Part shown: positions 50,939 to 63,600 of the stretch, one piece after another
Position numbering within the stretch: the stretch's first letter is position 1
Layout of the letters: each line of letters begins with the position of its first letter
Origin: Trogon surrucura
Taxonomy: Eukaryota; Chordata; Aves; Trogoniformes; Trogonidae
DNA: 64,000 nucleotides
Direction of reading: 5' to 3'
Assembly (NCBI GenBank): GCA_020746105.1
Contig: CM036624.1
Span: 1,669,562 to 1,733,561, forward strand
Translations under genes and position numbers: made by a program
The notes under the pieces: generated by a model
The model's input: only the letters and a program-made list of their open reading frames with translations
What the model was told of the DNA's origin: nothing
The model's database searches: none

Positions 50939-51306
50939 CACAGAATCACAGAATGTTGGGGATTGGAGGGAACCTCAAAAGATCATCTAGTCCAACCCCC
51001 CTGCCACAGCAGGATCCCCTACAACAGATCACACAGGAACTCGTCCGGGCAGGTTTTGAAAGTCTCCAGAGCAGGAGACTCCACACCCTCTCTGGGCAGC
51101 CTGGGCCAGGGCTCCAGCACCCTCACAGGGAAAAAGTTATTTCTAATATTTTTGTGGAACCTCCTGTGTTCCAGCTTGTACCCATTGCCCTTTGTCCTGT
51201 CATTGGACATCCCTAAGAAGAGCCTGGCTCCGTCATCCTGACACTCCCCCTTGACATATTTATAACCATGAACGAGGTCACCCCTCAGCCTCCTCTTCTC
51301 CAAGCT
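50939..51306 (-). mobile_element. CR1 non-LTR retrotransposon, 5'-truncated (copy G)
   Basis: Minus-strand copy with two cacagaat tail units at 50939-50954. The ORF2 end reads [40 protein letters not shown] and [20 protein letters not shown]. It belongs to the A/B/C/E/F subfamily. Only about 370 bp remain, making it the shortest of the seven larger copies. The 5' break is at about 51306, where the sequence departs from the shared caagctgaagag. Confidence 0.92.
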
Positions 51307-53859
51307 AAACCGGGTTGAAAACAAGGGGAAAGAAGAAGAAAAAAAAAAGCAACAGTAGGATGAGTTGCATCTCCATCCAGATCCATCTTCTCCCAAATTT
51401 CGTGTAATAAATGTGGACTACTCCTCCAGTGGTTTAGCTCATCTATCACCACGTCGACAACTATTACAGCGTTACAAAACAAACAACGGAAAAGCTTAAT
51501 TCCAAGGAAGATTTATGATGAGTGGAACACGTTCAAACTTGACTAGATGCAAGTAACCAAATAAATCCGAGGCTCATGCAAACAATTTTTTTTAAAAAAA
51601 CCAAAGATTCAGGTTTTAAATATCAGTTCTGAAGTATTGGACCTTTATTCAAGTGTAGGAAAGAATAAACACTGGTTAATAAAACCAGAATCAGATACAT
51701 TAGCTAGATGAAAAGACCGTCATGCAGACTATCCAACTGTCACTATAGGTTAGTTCTCTACAGTTTGACCTTCAGTACTGTCCAAGCTAATTCTACATGC
51801 TTGTAACATCTTAAATGTTCTACATTTAAAAAGCAATATGCTTAAAATAACCTGCAGTTTAAGAATAGCGGGGGGGGGTGGAATTTAAAAACAGTAAAAA
51901 AAAAAAAAAAGCAGAGGGCGAACATTGAATCAGGCAGGGTCACCATCTCTTAAAGAGAGAAAAACTGCGACAACGAAAGTGTGGGAGCTTTTCTTTGTCT
52001 GAGGTTTCCGATTTATCTTCTCCCGCTTTGATACTTAAATAAAAGTGAACTATTTTATACGACACCAGCACGACGATGAAAGGGTGCCAAATATATAGAA
52101 ACGCTTGAAAAGGGAATCCGTGCTCAGGTGCACCGACCCCATGGCCACAGTTCAGCATCTCTGTGTGCCTTAGTCCGCTCTCGGAGAAAGCTTGGTCATT
52201 CCTGCAGCCCTCTCTGTTTCCTCTCCCTCTCCCAGCAAGAACACGGACGAGGCCATGCAAGTGCCGATTTTTTATTTATTTTTTTAAAAATGGTTTTATG
52301 TGATTTCTTAGAGAACTGTACTCTCCCACAACCAAGTAGCACGGCAGGACCAAATTGGCCCCAGGCACACTAGACAACTGCAGCACCACGGATTTCTTTG
52401 GAATCGAGACATGGACCAATGGTGCAGTTCGATCCAGCTCTCAGTCGTTAAGTTAGCTGCCAATCAAATATTTGCTACTAGCAGCATAATGCCATGACAG
52501 TGCAGACCAAAGTGTACCAGAATTCATTATCAGATGTTAACAGCCATGAAAACAAGATTTCTCAGACTATGAATTAAGTGCTAGAAGTCACACCTATATA
52601 TTTTTATATGTATATATTATTTTCAAAGTGGCCTGAAATTTAATGTTTGCTGTGAAGAGATACCTCTTTGCAAAAACTAGCTCAACTGTCTACTTTGCCT
52701 TTCTTCCTCAAAGCGAAGTCCGAGGGATAGCAGAGCAAGACAAGCTAGACAGCAAAAAGCCACTTCTGGAAGGGAGAACGTATGCTTTTCGCCAGCGACA
52801 TGACTGCAATCATCTTAAGGTTGTGAAAAGATCACAGATTATTCCTCCCAGGTTCTATCTCCACCAAGTGCAGGGATGATAAAGGTGCCATTCAAAGAAC
52901 TAAGCCTCTAATTGAGAGTCATTCATCCTTATTTAAATTATGACAAGTATACAGTTTGTAAGATGGGCAAAAAAGCTTTAGGAAACTGGAAAGAAAATCA
53001 ACCACTGCACAGGTTGTTCAAGCGTAGCGACCCGTGCACATTCGTCTGTGTTAGAATTCATTTGCAGCCTCACTTGAGCTTAATAATTTGTTACTTATTT
53101 GACATAACCGAACAACGTCTCAGTGAGGATTTTGAATCTCTTACAGACCAAGCAACATCAAAAAATCCCTGTTTGCAGGGAGAAAGCCATCATTGCATTG
53201 TCCCTGCAATCTGTTAGTCTCCATGGTTGGCCATTCCACTGTAGGGGGGGGTCTTAAACCAAACTGCAAATACCATTGAGCAGGAAATCTCTGTGGGCTG
53301 AGAAACACAGAACAAGGCTTCAGGCCAACAGGGCTTTCCTTGCAAGCTCTGTACACCACACATGTTGCAAGTTTCCTATACCATAAAGTAAAATGCAGAA
53401 AGACAAGTGGGAGAGAAGAATATGAGAGAGTTAGAGGACATCACTATATATTTCTCTCCTGTACCAGTCAGACACTGACCTGCACTAAGCATGCAGTGCA
53501 GTGGAGAAACTCAGGAAAAGAAGGGCTGCAAGAGGTCCTGCGTGGCTTCAGTGGGTCAAACAGTTACATGGCTCTAAACACAACAGAATAATTTTAAACT
53601 GACATATACAAACTGTAGAAAACGCTCTTCTCTATTGTCCTCTACTGTGAGGATATTCAAGAGCCAGTCTGGATCTTGCTCCGTTTTGAAAATTCATTAA
53701 CTTTCACAGGATATTACAGGACTGACTTTAATTCTACACACATCTTTCCCGACTGCAGCAAAGCTGAAGAGGTATAAGAGATGCTCCACTTAGAACACTG
53801 TCATTTTGAAAAAAAAAACCCCACTGTTGAAATTTTTAAAGACTGACTTATCTCCATTT
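51307..53859. other. unique AT-rich sequence, nothing recognised
   Basis: G9 at 51870-51878 and A15 at 51896-51910 are the only low-complexity runs of note. No gene is recognised. Confidence 0.5.
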
Positions 53860-54180
53860 ATTTAAGAGACTGTCAGAGATCTTTGAAGGGTGATGAATCA
53901 TGAACTAAAACTTTAAGACTTTAACGTATTCTATGATAATGAATCCAAACGTACAATAATGGCCGATTGAGCAGATAATTACACATTCATAATGGGCAGT
54001 AATGGGGATTATGGTCTATGTTACGGACCATTATGCCTATTCTGAAATTTATATAACTGGTTTTAACAAAGAATACAACCGGTCCCATGGTACGTTTGTC
54101 TTCCACAAGGAAGCAAGGTAAGACAGTGAACGCATTTGACACCGTCACCATCCTCATCCCTTTTTCCAGCACACACAACA
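53860..54180. promoter_or_regulatory. candidate conserved noncoding element
   Basis: Repeat-free, with several TAATNN/ATTA cores and nested inverted repeats: cataatgg (53988-53995) with ccattatg (54028-54035), and inside it atggtc (54011-54016) with gaccat (54026-54031). Regulatory function is a guess from texture. Confidence 0.15.
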
Positions 54181-54319
54181 GCCCTTTCAGAGGTTATGAA
54201 TGTGGGCAGACACGAGCAAAAGGCAGCAGTACCGACATCACGACTCCAAAATCTTCACATGAGTAACTAAACGATGATGGATCACATAACACACTTTGAC
54301 AAATATAAGCCTGCTTCGA
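54181..54319. other. short unique spacer
   Basis: Nothing recognised. Confidence 0.5.
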
Positions 54320-54407
54320 GCAAGCATCCCTGCTCACAACAGGGAGGTTGGATTAAAATGATCTCTGAGGTCCCTTCCAGCCCAGGCCATTCTATGATTC
54401 TATGATG
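54320..54407 (+). mobile_element. CR1 3'-end remnant, + strand
   Basis: The classic CR1 terminal block on the + strand: gggaggttggattaaaatga, then tctgaggtcccttccagccc, ending in two ttctatga-type units at about 54390-54406. Its upstream limit is uncertain. Confidence 0.85.
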
Positions 54408-54439
54408 ATCCCGGGAATGGTAACATTCTCAAGTTTCCA

Positions 54440-54494
54440 CAAAATCACAGCATTGTTGAGGCTGGAAAAGACCTCTGAGATAATCAAGTCCAGC
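54440..54494 (-). mobile_element. old CR1 3'-end remnant, - strand
   Basis: aaatcacagcattgttgagg followed by ctggaaaagacctctgagat is a diverged complement of the CR1 3' block. It faces the + strand remnant ending at 54407, so the two tails converge about 33 bp apart. Confidence 0.75.
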
Positions 54495-54632
54495 ATTCCT
54501 CGTGACTTCTGCACCTGGAAACACCACAGGTCAATTTGCAGTCTCCATTTCAGGAGGTCACAACATTTCATAAAGCTAGCTTTGCCTTTCCCTCCCTACT
54601 ACAGTGATAAAGCAACATCAGGTTTCAAACAC

Positions 54633-54689
54633 AGTAAATAATATTCCACCCAGCAAATAATACTCCATCCAGTAAATAATACATCCACT
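54633..54689. repeat. 19-bp x 3 tandem repeat
   Basis: Three adjacent units: agtaaataatattccaccc, agcaaataatactccatcc and agtaaataatacatccact. They differ by a few bases each. Confidence 0.85.
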
Positions 54690-55389
54690 CATCAGCAAAT
54701 TGACCTCAACATCTAAGTTTGAAGATTCATTTAAGTCCTACTACTTCATTTCAAAAAGGAAGAAAACAGACAAGAAAATCTAAACATTTCACATCAATAT
54801 CATCCATCGTTCATTGAAACTACCTTCCTTTATTTGGCTGGTTTGCTTTCTATGAACTCAAGAAAACAGTGGGAAATTCATAGACAAGATCAAACATACA
54901 GCAGTGCAGGCTTTTTTTTCCACTTCAGAAAACCAGCCACAGGAAAAACTTATTGGAAGATTAAAGAAAAAAAACAACACACCAAAAAAAACCCCTCAAA
55001 ACACACCACGAAACTCATTTATGAGAAATACCTATACTAAACAAAGTTAGCTGATAGGACAGACTCAAACAAGTAAATGATATCAGACAGTTGCTGCATG
55101 TGTTTTATTCACATAATAAGTTCACTAGTGAGAAGTTAAAGACAGTCCGATTTGAAAACCTGAATTATTTTGCATTTCTATTTGTGAGCGGAGAATCAAC
55201 AGCGGTTTTCTACCATCTTAGAATTAATGACACTGCTATATAAATCCTCTGTACTTTAAGAACTCTGGAAGTGCGATTTCAGGAAAGTTAAATAATGTAT
55301 GAAATAAAAAAAAAAAGTCATTCTTCTAATACCTTTCTACTTGTGAAAAAAAAAAAATTGCAACTGTAAAAAACAATTGTAACCTTCTC
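54690..55389. other. unique AT-rich sequence with an A/C island
   Basis: An A/C-only island lies at 54967-54995. No gene is recognised. Confidence 0.5.
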
Positions 55390-55920
55390 TTCGAGCATTA
55401 TAGGAGATGTCATTGTTTAGTTAACCAATTGAGACTCGGTAAACGTGACCTACCATATCCTGAGGGAGAGACCTATTGTAGCAGTAAGCAATACATCTCT
55501 ACGCACTTGTAATTCAAAGGCACTGAGGCACAAACTGTCAAAACATTACTAAAGTCGACAAGGATGTATGGTTCATTAGTCTAGGAAGCGATGTGTTGTG
55601 GACCCATTTGTGATCAGCCTGATAATTTTAAATCAGGCTGCAAGTTTCTGTAAACCTACTAGAACTCTATTCTTAAATTTCAGATCATGCTTTCGACAAA
55701 AGCACCTGTAATTGTAGATGTTTATCACTAGGCCGTAACTAGCCCCCTACCATGCCAACTTAATCAATAATCAATTTATAAAATATCATTGCTTTAATTG
55801 AAAATCTCCAGCCGTTTCCCTTGTATTGACTTTGAGGGTCGAATTGCAGCGTGACATCAGTAAGCCAGGCTTTGTCCATTAACCTGGAATTAAACTGTAA
55901 ATGATTCAATATTTACAAGT
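55390..55920. promoter_or_regulatory. candidate conserved noncoding element
   Basis: A 530-bp repeat-free stretch rich in homeodomain/TALE-type sites, for example atcaataatcaatttataaa (about 55763-55782) and TTAACCAAT near 55420. It has a perfect 9-bp inverted repeat, cagcctgat/atcaggctg, at 55615-55640. The combination resembles vertebrate developmental enhancers. No alignment could be made. Confidence 0.25.
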
Positions 55921-56270
55921 GGTTCCATGTGCAGAACACAGCAGCTGTGAATCTAGCCGAGCCTTCCCCGACGCTGCCGGGAGCCCTGAGTCTCTTCAAC
56001 CTCGTCTCCTTCACAGCCCTCAGAGTGAGATCTAAAATATGCAGCCACGCACCATGTATTACTTGTCTACAGCCTACCCTGTTGTGGAAACAAGACAGAG
56101 ACTTTTGTGCAATTAAATTGATGAGGGATTGCAGAGTTGGACTTGCGATCACGGTCTCGGTTTCATCCATTGAATGAAAGTTCAACTTCAACGGCGGCTT
56201 TTGTATACGTGACTTCAAGAGCTACAGATTCTTCCCCTGAGAGACAATCTCTTCGATGATATTACATACC
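55921..56270. other. mildly GC-rich patch with overlapping frames
   Basis: Open for 101 codons on the minus strand (55913-56218) and 82 on the + strand (55929-56177). Several CpGs lie at 55958-55980. No domain recognised. Confidence 0.25.
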
Positions 56271-59200
56271 TGATGCACGTTTTTACAAGGTGAGCTTTCT
56301 ACCTAGAGGAAAGAAAAAAAATCTGAGATGACGACATCTCATCAGTTGCCAACTCTAATTGGGTAGTTCAGAAGACACCCTTGATCCACAGGGTAAAGCT
56401 GCAGTTGTCCTATAGGTAACTGCCTGATTGTCATTTGATATTAAGTTCTTCTTCATATCAAGAATTTTCCTGTTAATAATGTACCCTGTATTTTGGGCCT
56501 AGGGGACCACGATTTCGAAGTGAATTTTACCAAGGTTGTGCGCTCTAGGAAAAGAAGCCATTGCTGTCACTCTGCAGTCTCGAAGAGATAAAAAGGAGGT
56601 GCTAAATACCAAATCTGTAAAAGCCTGCCCAATTCATGCCTTCCTTATCATGATACTCCAGAGTATTATTTTATTAATAAGAAATTTCTCTTTTTCTACA
56701 GCTTTTTATTCGCTTATGAAAATTACTGCATGAAGGAAGTTTAACCTGAAAATACGTTTACCTTCCAAAGGAAATCTTTGCAGGCAATGTCTACTGAAAT
56801 ATTGTATAAAGTGACACTGAATTTCCCCTAATTTACATCTGCGTGATCCTTCCAAGTCGTCATTAATTTAAACATTTATTTCTAAAAGCGCCAGACCAAA
56901 CATTTTGCAAGAACCACCAGCCCATATTATTCCGCAATCTAATGCTCTCTATTACAAAACCAATTTCTGCAGGATCAGAGCATGCCTAGCGACAGAGTGC
57001 ACAGCTGATCCAAGCTACCTCTGCCGAAGGACTCCACTTTTCTCCCTTTCAAATATGCAGAGCTTCTGGGAGCCTTTTTGTCAACAAATTCGGAACCTGA
57101 TAAACCTCACAAACCAAGAGATTTAAATACCTCAACTAGATTTCATCATTGCTGTAAATGTGGAGAGGTTAAGGAATTTCCCCTCCTTTTACAGGCTGAG
57201 TGGACGCAAATCTTTGTGAGCAGGTGGAAGAGGGGCAGAGCAGGGACACCATAGAGACAGATGCAAGAAATTAAGAACTGGCAGTACACTCCAAGCTTTC
57301 GTAACAAAGAACTGGTTTCGGGACACGTGCTTGTCAGGCTACAGCTCTAAAGGCCTATCAGTGCATCCACACAAGATGACCCAAACTCCAAAAGGCTTAC
57401 TGCATGTAGTGTCAAACTGTCAATAAATACATAAAACTAAGGCACTCATACCAAAACACAAGAAAAAGCAAAACCTCTCTTCCTGCTCAATAACAAAATG
57501 CTGTACTTATGACTTAGCCAAAATGTGAAAAGCTCACGGGCTGACATGTCTTTTCCAGGAGCGAGGTCCATTAGCTGCGGCTCAGACGATGTTGGTATCA
57601 GAGAGGTTGTCAGATTGTCCCAAAAATGCCCTGGAAACAAATCGGATATTGCTTGGAACATCTCATTTTGCTGAGGAATGAAACTGTCTCCTTCTAACTG
57701 CACCACTTCACAGTCCTATTGCACAAATTGCAAAAAGGGTGTTTCCCTGCAGGCCACGATCCGAAATCATTGATGCAGAAGGACTTCCAGGAGACTCTGG
57801 AGAAGAAAATGAAACTCCTGCTTTCTCAGAAGGATTTCTACTAAGAGCACTTGCATTACTGTCTCTTTCTACCAAGTGAAATTATTATTCCTGAAGAGTA
57901 TTAACCAGCACTTATTTTTTTCTTTCAGAGATGCTCCTCTGAACACCAGTTATTGTGGAAAACAGATGTGGACACACAGAGCAGGAGACTAACTGGGATT
58001 TGTTTTGAGAGTTATCATTTCAGAAGACAACCAACAAAACCTTGGTTTCTTTAAAGTTGTTCTACAGTTTTTGTACCCATATTGCTCTTTGATGTCAATC
58101 CCTAGGAGTAGTGTGTAAGTAAATGCTAAAAATAGTAACAAAAGAGTTCATGGCATGCCTAACGCCTTTCCATGACACAGTGACAAGGCTACAATGATAA
58201 AGGCTCAAAGAAAATGCGTGCCTTGCTCTGAAGTACAGCAGTAGAGCAAAGGAATTAGTTAATGACACAGAAAAACTATATAGAGAGAGCTTTAGAATTA
58301 CCACAGAAGTACTATATCCTGTGATGGATGGAAGCTTTTAACTTTGAAATTCATGGCAAAAATTTCTTGTAACATGTTGCCACAAGCTTTTATATCAGAT
58401 TTTGTTTTAAACTCAGGGTTAAAGCGAAATCAGCTTTCAAAGCAAACCAGCTCTCTCTCTTTCCAAACCAATGAAACTTTCACCAAATGAAGCTTCCTTT
58501 CACCCAGTGAAGGGTGCAAGAAAGCTTGTCTAGTTTCCCCGAAAAGGTCTGTGGGATTTCCTGCAAACACTTCTATTTTTTAAAAAGAGAGTCAATATCA
58601 TAGTTGTGACAAGACAGGATACTTGCTGAATTTTATTGGCTTATTGGTGTTGAAGCAAAAATCGCACATGGATCAATCTAAATTTTCACATGAATGTGAG
58701 TAGGGGAAGACTAAAGGAGTTAATGTTCTATTATTAAGCATATCACATTGCAAGGTATCTTAATAATTAAACAATATCACTTCCTTGATGGAGACAATTC
58801 CTGGCTGAAATTTAAATGCAGGTGACTCCAGACAGAACTATACATGAGCAAACATTTGCTGCAATTAACTGAAGATCAGAAAAAATCACCTGTAAAGATT
58901 CTCTTTTCATAGGTTTTCTTCTGCAGCTTAGATAAAATCTGCAAACTGTCTCATTGACCAGTATCAACAAGCAATGCGTAACTCTGCTTTTAAAACACGG
59001 GTTTTCATATTTAATCCAGGTTTAGTCTCCTCTTTCTGAAGAGGATCATTTTCACAGGACTCCGTTTGAAAATAGACAGGGCCTTTTTGCTCAGAATCCC
59101 TTCCAAGACTCCTTCAACTTCCTATTTGGTTTAATTATTTGCACTGTCTCTTGTGCACAAACCTCAACACAGTGAAAATGTATAAACCAGTTAAAACTAC

Positions 59201-59744
59201 CTACCTGCTGTATGCAATTAAAATTGTAAAAATGTTTACAACAGTCTTGGTTTTCTCACCAACGAGCAAGATCCTTCTAGAAATAACGCATCCAAAATAG
59301 TATTCAGTGAAGTCGTCATAATTTTCATTCAAAATGCAAGGAATAAAAGCTCTCATACCAGGAAGATAAGTGTATTTCCAATTCTGTTCTTCTCCAAGAC
59401 TTTTTTTCTTCAGTTGGTAAGTTTAGTTTCTAAACATACTTCAGAGGCCATGAATTCTAAGGCAGGTTTGATAAAAAGAAATAGTTTGTGCTCAAACACA
59501 CCAGTTGGAATACTGGCATTGGCAGAGACCTTACTTAAATCTCTCCTATGCTAATTTATCTCAGTTGGCATTTCTAAGGCTCATGCTGCCTGGTTTGTCT
59601 GATAGCTGAAATAATCTCTGGGCAAAGGTGTTTTGTGGCAAACTGAATGGTAGTTTCTAACCTCCTGGGTGAATGAAATCACTGAACTATTTATAGGAAG
59701 GGGGTTCTTGAAGAGCCTCACTTACTCTTTCTGTGTTTCTGTAG
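56271..59744. other. unique AT-rich sequence, nothing recognised
   Basis: About 3.5 kb without named repeats or supported exons. The end is a pyrimidine-rich acceptor-like tract. Confidence 0.5.
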
Positions 59745-59798
59745 GAACCTGTCCCACCGCAAGCAGCAGCAGAAGGATCACCCTTAGGCAGCTCTCAG
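59745..59798 (+). other. candidate 54-nt exon
   Basis: A good acceptor-like tract (ctctttctgtgtttctgtag, ending at 59744) is followed by 54 nt ending in CAG before a GTGCCC donor. The donor is weak, so this is a low-confidence exon. A + frame at 59669-59926 is open across it. Confidence 0.1.
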
Positions 59799-60092
59799 GT
59801 GCCCTGGTTTTACCAGCATGGAAATCACTTGGAGCTTCGGAAAACAGAAATACAGACTTGAAAAGAACATTAATTTTGGAAACTGAGGAGTATCCTAGTA
59901 TGAGAGTACAAGCCAAGATGAGGTAAAAGGAACCCAGTTTTGTATTCACATACTTAAAGTGGTTGACAGGTTCCCAAGTCCTGCGAGGAATGGAGGTTTA
60001 CATCTTTACCCCAGGATTACCTGACGCTATTTCTGCTTGATGGATACCACTAAATACAGCACAGCTGTAGTGAGCAGTCACATAGCAAGACA
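59799..60092. other. unique sequence
   Basis: Nothing recognised. Confidence 0.5.
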
Positions 60093-60667
60093 GTGCTTGA
60101 GCTGGACAAAAGGAGCTGTGCATTTCAAGTCTCTTTTCAAGGACGTATTAAGCATGAGGGATTTTTATTCACAGTTCTTCGACATACAACAAAACAATTC
60201 TTGTTCCAGGCTGTAGACCGATGTAACCAGGGCTCCCCAGAGCCTGGATGTGTAGCCGGTCAGGGGGGAGACTGCATTAAGAAAACGCAGCGAAGAGTTG
60301 CGGATGTTCACATTAAGTTGTTGTGTGCGGTTTTGAAATCAAACCCATTTCAACTGGGAAAAGGTCGAGACACCACTTCCCACCTGCCTCTCACCAACAC
60401 TCCCAACGCCAACAGAGAACTGCGCTTCACAGCCCTGGGAAGAGCAACCACGAGCAGCCCCTGTCCTGCTACCGAGCTCTAGGGAAAACAACTATTGCCC
60501 TGGACACCGTGGCAGCCACTGCCACGTTAGGTCAGGGGGCACCCAGGCAGCCTGGCAGCTTCACCTGTGTGTTAACCCGGTGCAGCGAGGAACACCCAAG
60601 GCCCGGAGTCTTGTTAGAGGCAGAGAGGAAAGCACACCTCGGGTGTAAAGCCAAGAAATTCGAATAA
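60093..60667 (+). other. GC-richer patch with two overlapping open frames, status unknown
   Basis: Open frames of 129 codons (60093-60482) and 114 codons (60323-60667) overlap in different phases. Neither gives a recognisable domain, signal peptide or membrane segment. The higher GC content alone lengthens chance frames here. Confidence 0.15.
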
Positions 60668-63600
60668 TTGAAATCTTCATAGCCTAGTCAAAGAGCGCGG
60701 TCCAATATCATTGTTACCGATGGAGATGTTATTATACAAGAATATTTCATTGCACAATCTATTGGACAATTACAACTGTTAGAGGCACATTTCCTAGTAT
60801 CTCCCCCTTTCTCTGGCACCACACTCACCCTTCTACTACCCCTTGGGCTCCCATCTGGCAGGGGGAATGCAGCCAATGCCACCCACACCCCAACTCGTTC
60901 ACTGCAAGGGGCATCATGTGGGCAATAAGCACGTACTTAAGGTCGTTTTTAAGTGTCTCCTAATAATATTTCCAACCTCATTCTCTTTAGTGGTTCAGAT
61001 TTACCGTATATGGTGGACACGTCCCTCACACAAGGTATCTACCAAATATTCCCGCAACAGTTTAAATGGATGAACTTGTGTTTCGATAGAGTTATTCTTT
61101 TCTATTGTAGACACTTAACCACATATTGCCCCCAAATTATTCTTCAGACTACACCTTAGTGAAAACAGAATATTGATGAGGCCTCCATTTGTGTTTTTAA
61201 AATTTTCATATATGTAAGTTTGGACAAGCATTTATGTACCTTTAAAGACATTGAGTCACTTTGGATTTCATTTACCAAAAAAAAAATAAAAATCAAAAAA
61301 ACCCACAACCAAAACAAAAAACAAAAAAAAAGAAAGCCCAGAAAACCACACATTCCACTTTATTACTTGGCACTGAATGTTTTTGAATATAATTTATATT
61401 ATATGGGAAAAAATGGCGGAAAGGTGGGTTGACTTATAAAAGGTTTCTTGGGTAATAATAACCCCAAATTACAGTATTTAGGGAAAAAACCTATAATGAA
61501 AACCATTACTTTTGATACCTTAGTTTCTTGAAGTGATTATTCAGTATTTTAGAATTTTTGTCTTGATAGCAGTATTTCTAAAAATCAGTTACGTGAGTGC
61601 GGTTAGATACACTTCACAGTGTTTCAGATGCATTTCTTCATTTAACCTGTTTCATCAGGGAGAAAAGAAGAAAAAGAAAAATAAAGAAATGTATCTGTAA
61701 CTAACCCAAGACGGCTTATGAGGTATTAAGAGCTTTCGGTGTAAATTTTAAACTGTTTGCTCTTTTTTACTGAGAATAGGTGTTTACTGGTTAGGGTTTT
61801 GCTTTACTGTTCACAAGGGTAATGACCTATTCAGTGTCTATTCTGACTGAACTATTTGTGTCTAGTAAATGCTTTTCAAACAGAATTGACAAATTAATAT
61901 CTCCAACTTTTCCCATTAGCAGTATTGAATAAGGAAATTGCTGTTCCAGAATTGTATCCTTTTTATTTATTATACCAAACTTCTTTTGTAACATATTAGT
62001 TGGTCTAAGTTTTCTTGCAATAAATCAAAGTGAAGGAGAGAAAACAAACTTTTCCCCTTATTTATGATCTTCCATTTTTCCATCTTTCTTAAGCTAAGCA
62101 ATGAATATTAATAAAATTAATTTTACTGTTTATATTCAAGTTTTCAAGACTGCAGTGCTCAGTTTATCACTGGTGAATGTTAATTACGTAGTTTTAAAAA
62201 AAGTCTGAGTCATTAGAAAATTACTTGTGTTGTTGATTTCAGTGCTGACTTCCTTTAAAGGGCCATGTTCGAAACAACTTTTTAAAATTATTTATTTATT
62301 TTACACCAAAGCTTTTCCAAAAAAATCCCACAAAAACCCAACCATAAATACCTCTAAACCACTAAAATACCGCTACGGCACCCTGACTATCAAGCTCTCA
62401 GTTGTTAAAACCGAGATAATTGAGAAGTGGTCATCTTTTTCTCCATTTTTAATGCTTGAGTATCTCAATAACAACCCATGAGCAAAGACCAGATCCTCCC
62501 GCTCTGACTCAAATACTTTCGTCTCCCACGGGCCAGGGAGTAGATTTTTTAGTATTTCTTTCGGACATTGCATTTGCACACAGCTGTTTCTACTGGCCAG
62601 TTGCTTAGCTCCGAGGGTGACAAAATGAGGTTTTTAGCATCCCTTGACAGATTAGGCATTCCTAATCTTCATGGGATTCGAGGTTACTCACTTTCAAGGC
62701 ACAACCGCTACGACTGGCACCTTAGCAGTGCACTGCCAACAATCCTATTCTTATTTCTCTGCTGCAAAGCTTGAGCTATTAGGAATACATTTAAGATTCA
62801 TTCATATTTTATAGTACTGAAATAAAGAAAATCCCAGGCTGTGCTTCTAGCGGAGAACTTAACTTCAGGTTTCCCTGAGTCAAAAACAAAGTACATCCCA
62901 CTACACTTTTGGTCCTTACTAGGAATACAGAGCCAAAAACTTCACCATTTGTTTATAACATTCACACCTTTAGCTATTTACTGTTAATAAATAGATAAAT
63001 GAACAGTCTAGATAATCTAGAAGCCTAACAACTCTGGTAAAAGTATATATCACTCTCATTTTGAAAAAAGTCTAACTCAACAAACCCAAGCCAATTGTAT
63101 GCGTCATGTACAGTTTAAAATCATTTAAACAAAGTACTTATAGTGTGAATAATTTCACAGAGAGGAAAAAAAACAATCCCTACAATTCACAGAAGTACAA
63201 CTGTAAACCAATTTTAGGTTAAAGATTTGAATTATGTAACATGCAGCTAAATTAAAATGGTTGATTTCGGAAGACAATCTCTACAGAAATATGTTACATA
63301 CACAAAAACATTTGTCAGACAGAAGGAAAACAACATTTAGGGACATCTATTTTCACTCATTTCGGGTAAAAGGAGAACAGAGCGGTACGTAAGAACCAAG
63401 AAGCATATTTGTTTTATCTACTACATAGTCCCTGCTCAAAAGACACTCACAGAAGGTCAAAAATACCAGTGGTACATCTGATTGTTGTTAATAAGAAAGT
63501 TTTAGCTTGTTGTGCAACGGTGCACTAGAACTGGAAGCATCCTGCGCCCTTGGTAAGCGAACTTGCGCATTAATAAAATATAATTCCTTAACGTGGAAAT

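Noticed and set aside
60093..60667. Two overlapping + frames as a gene
   Set aside because: No domain, no splice signals and no promoter; the local GC content explains the length.
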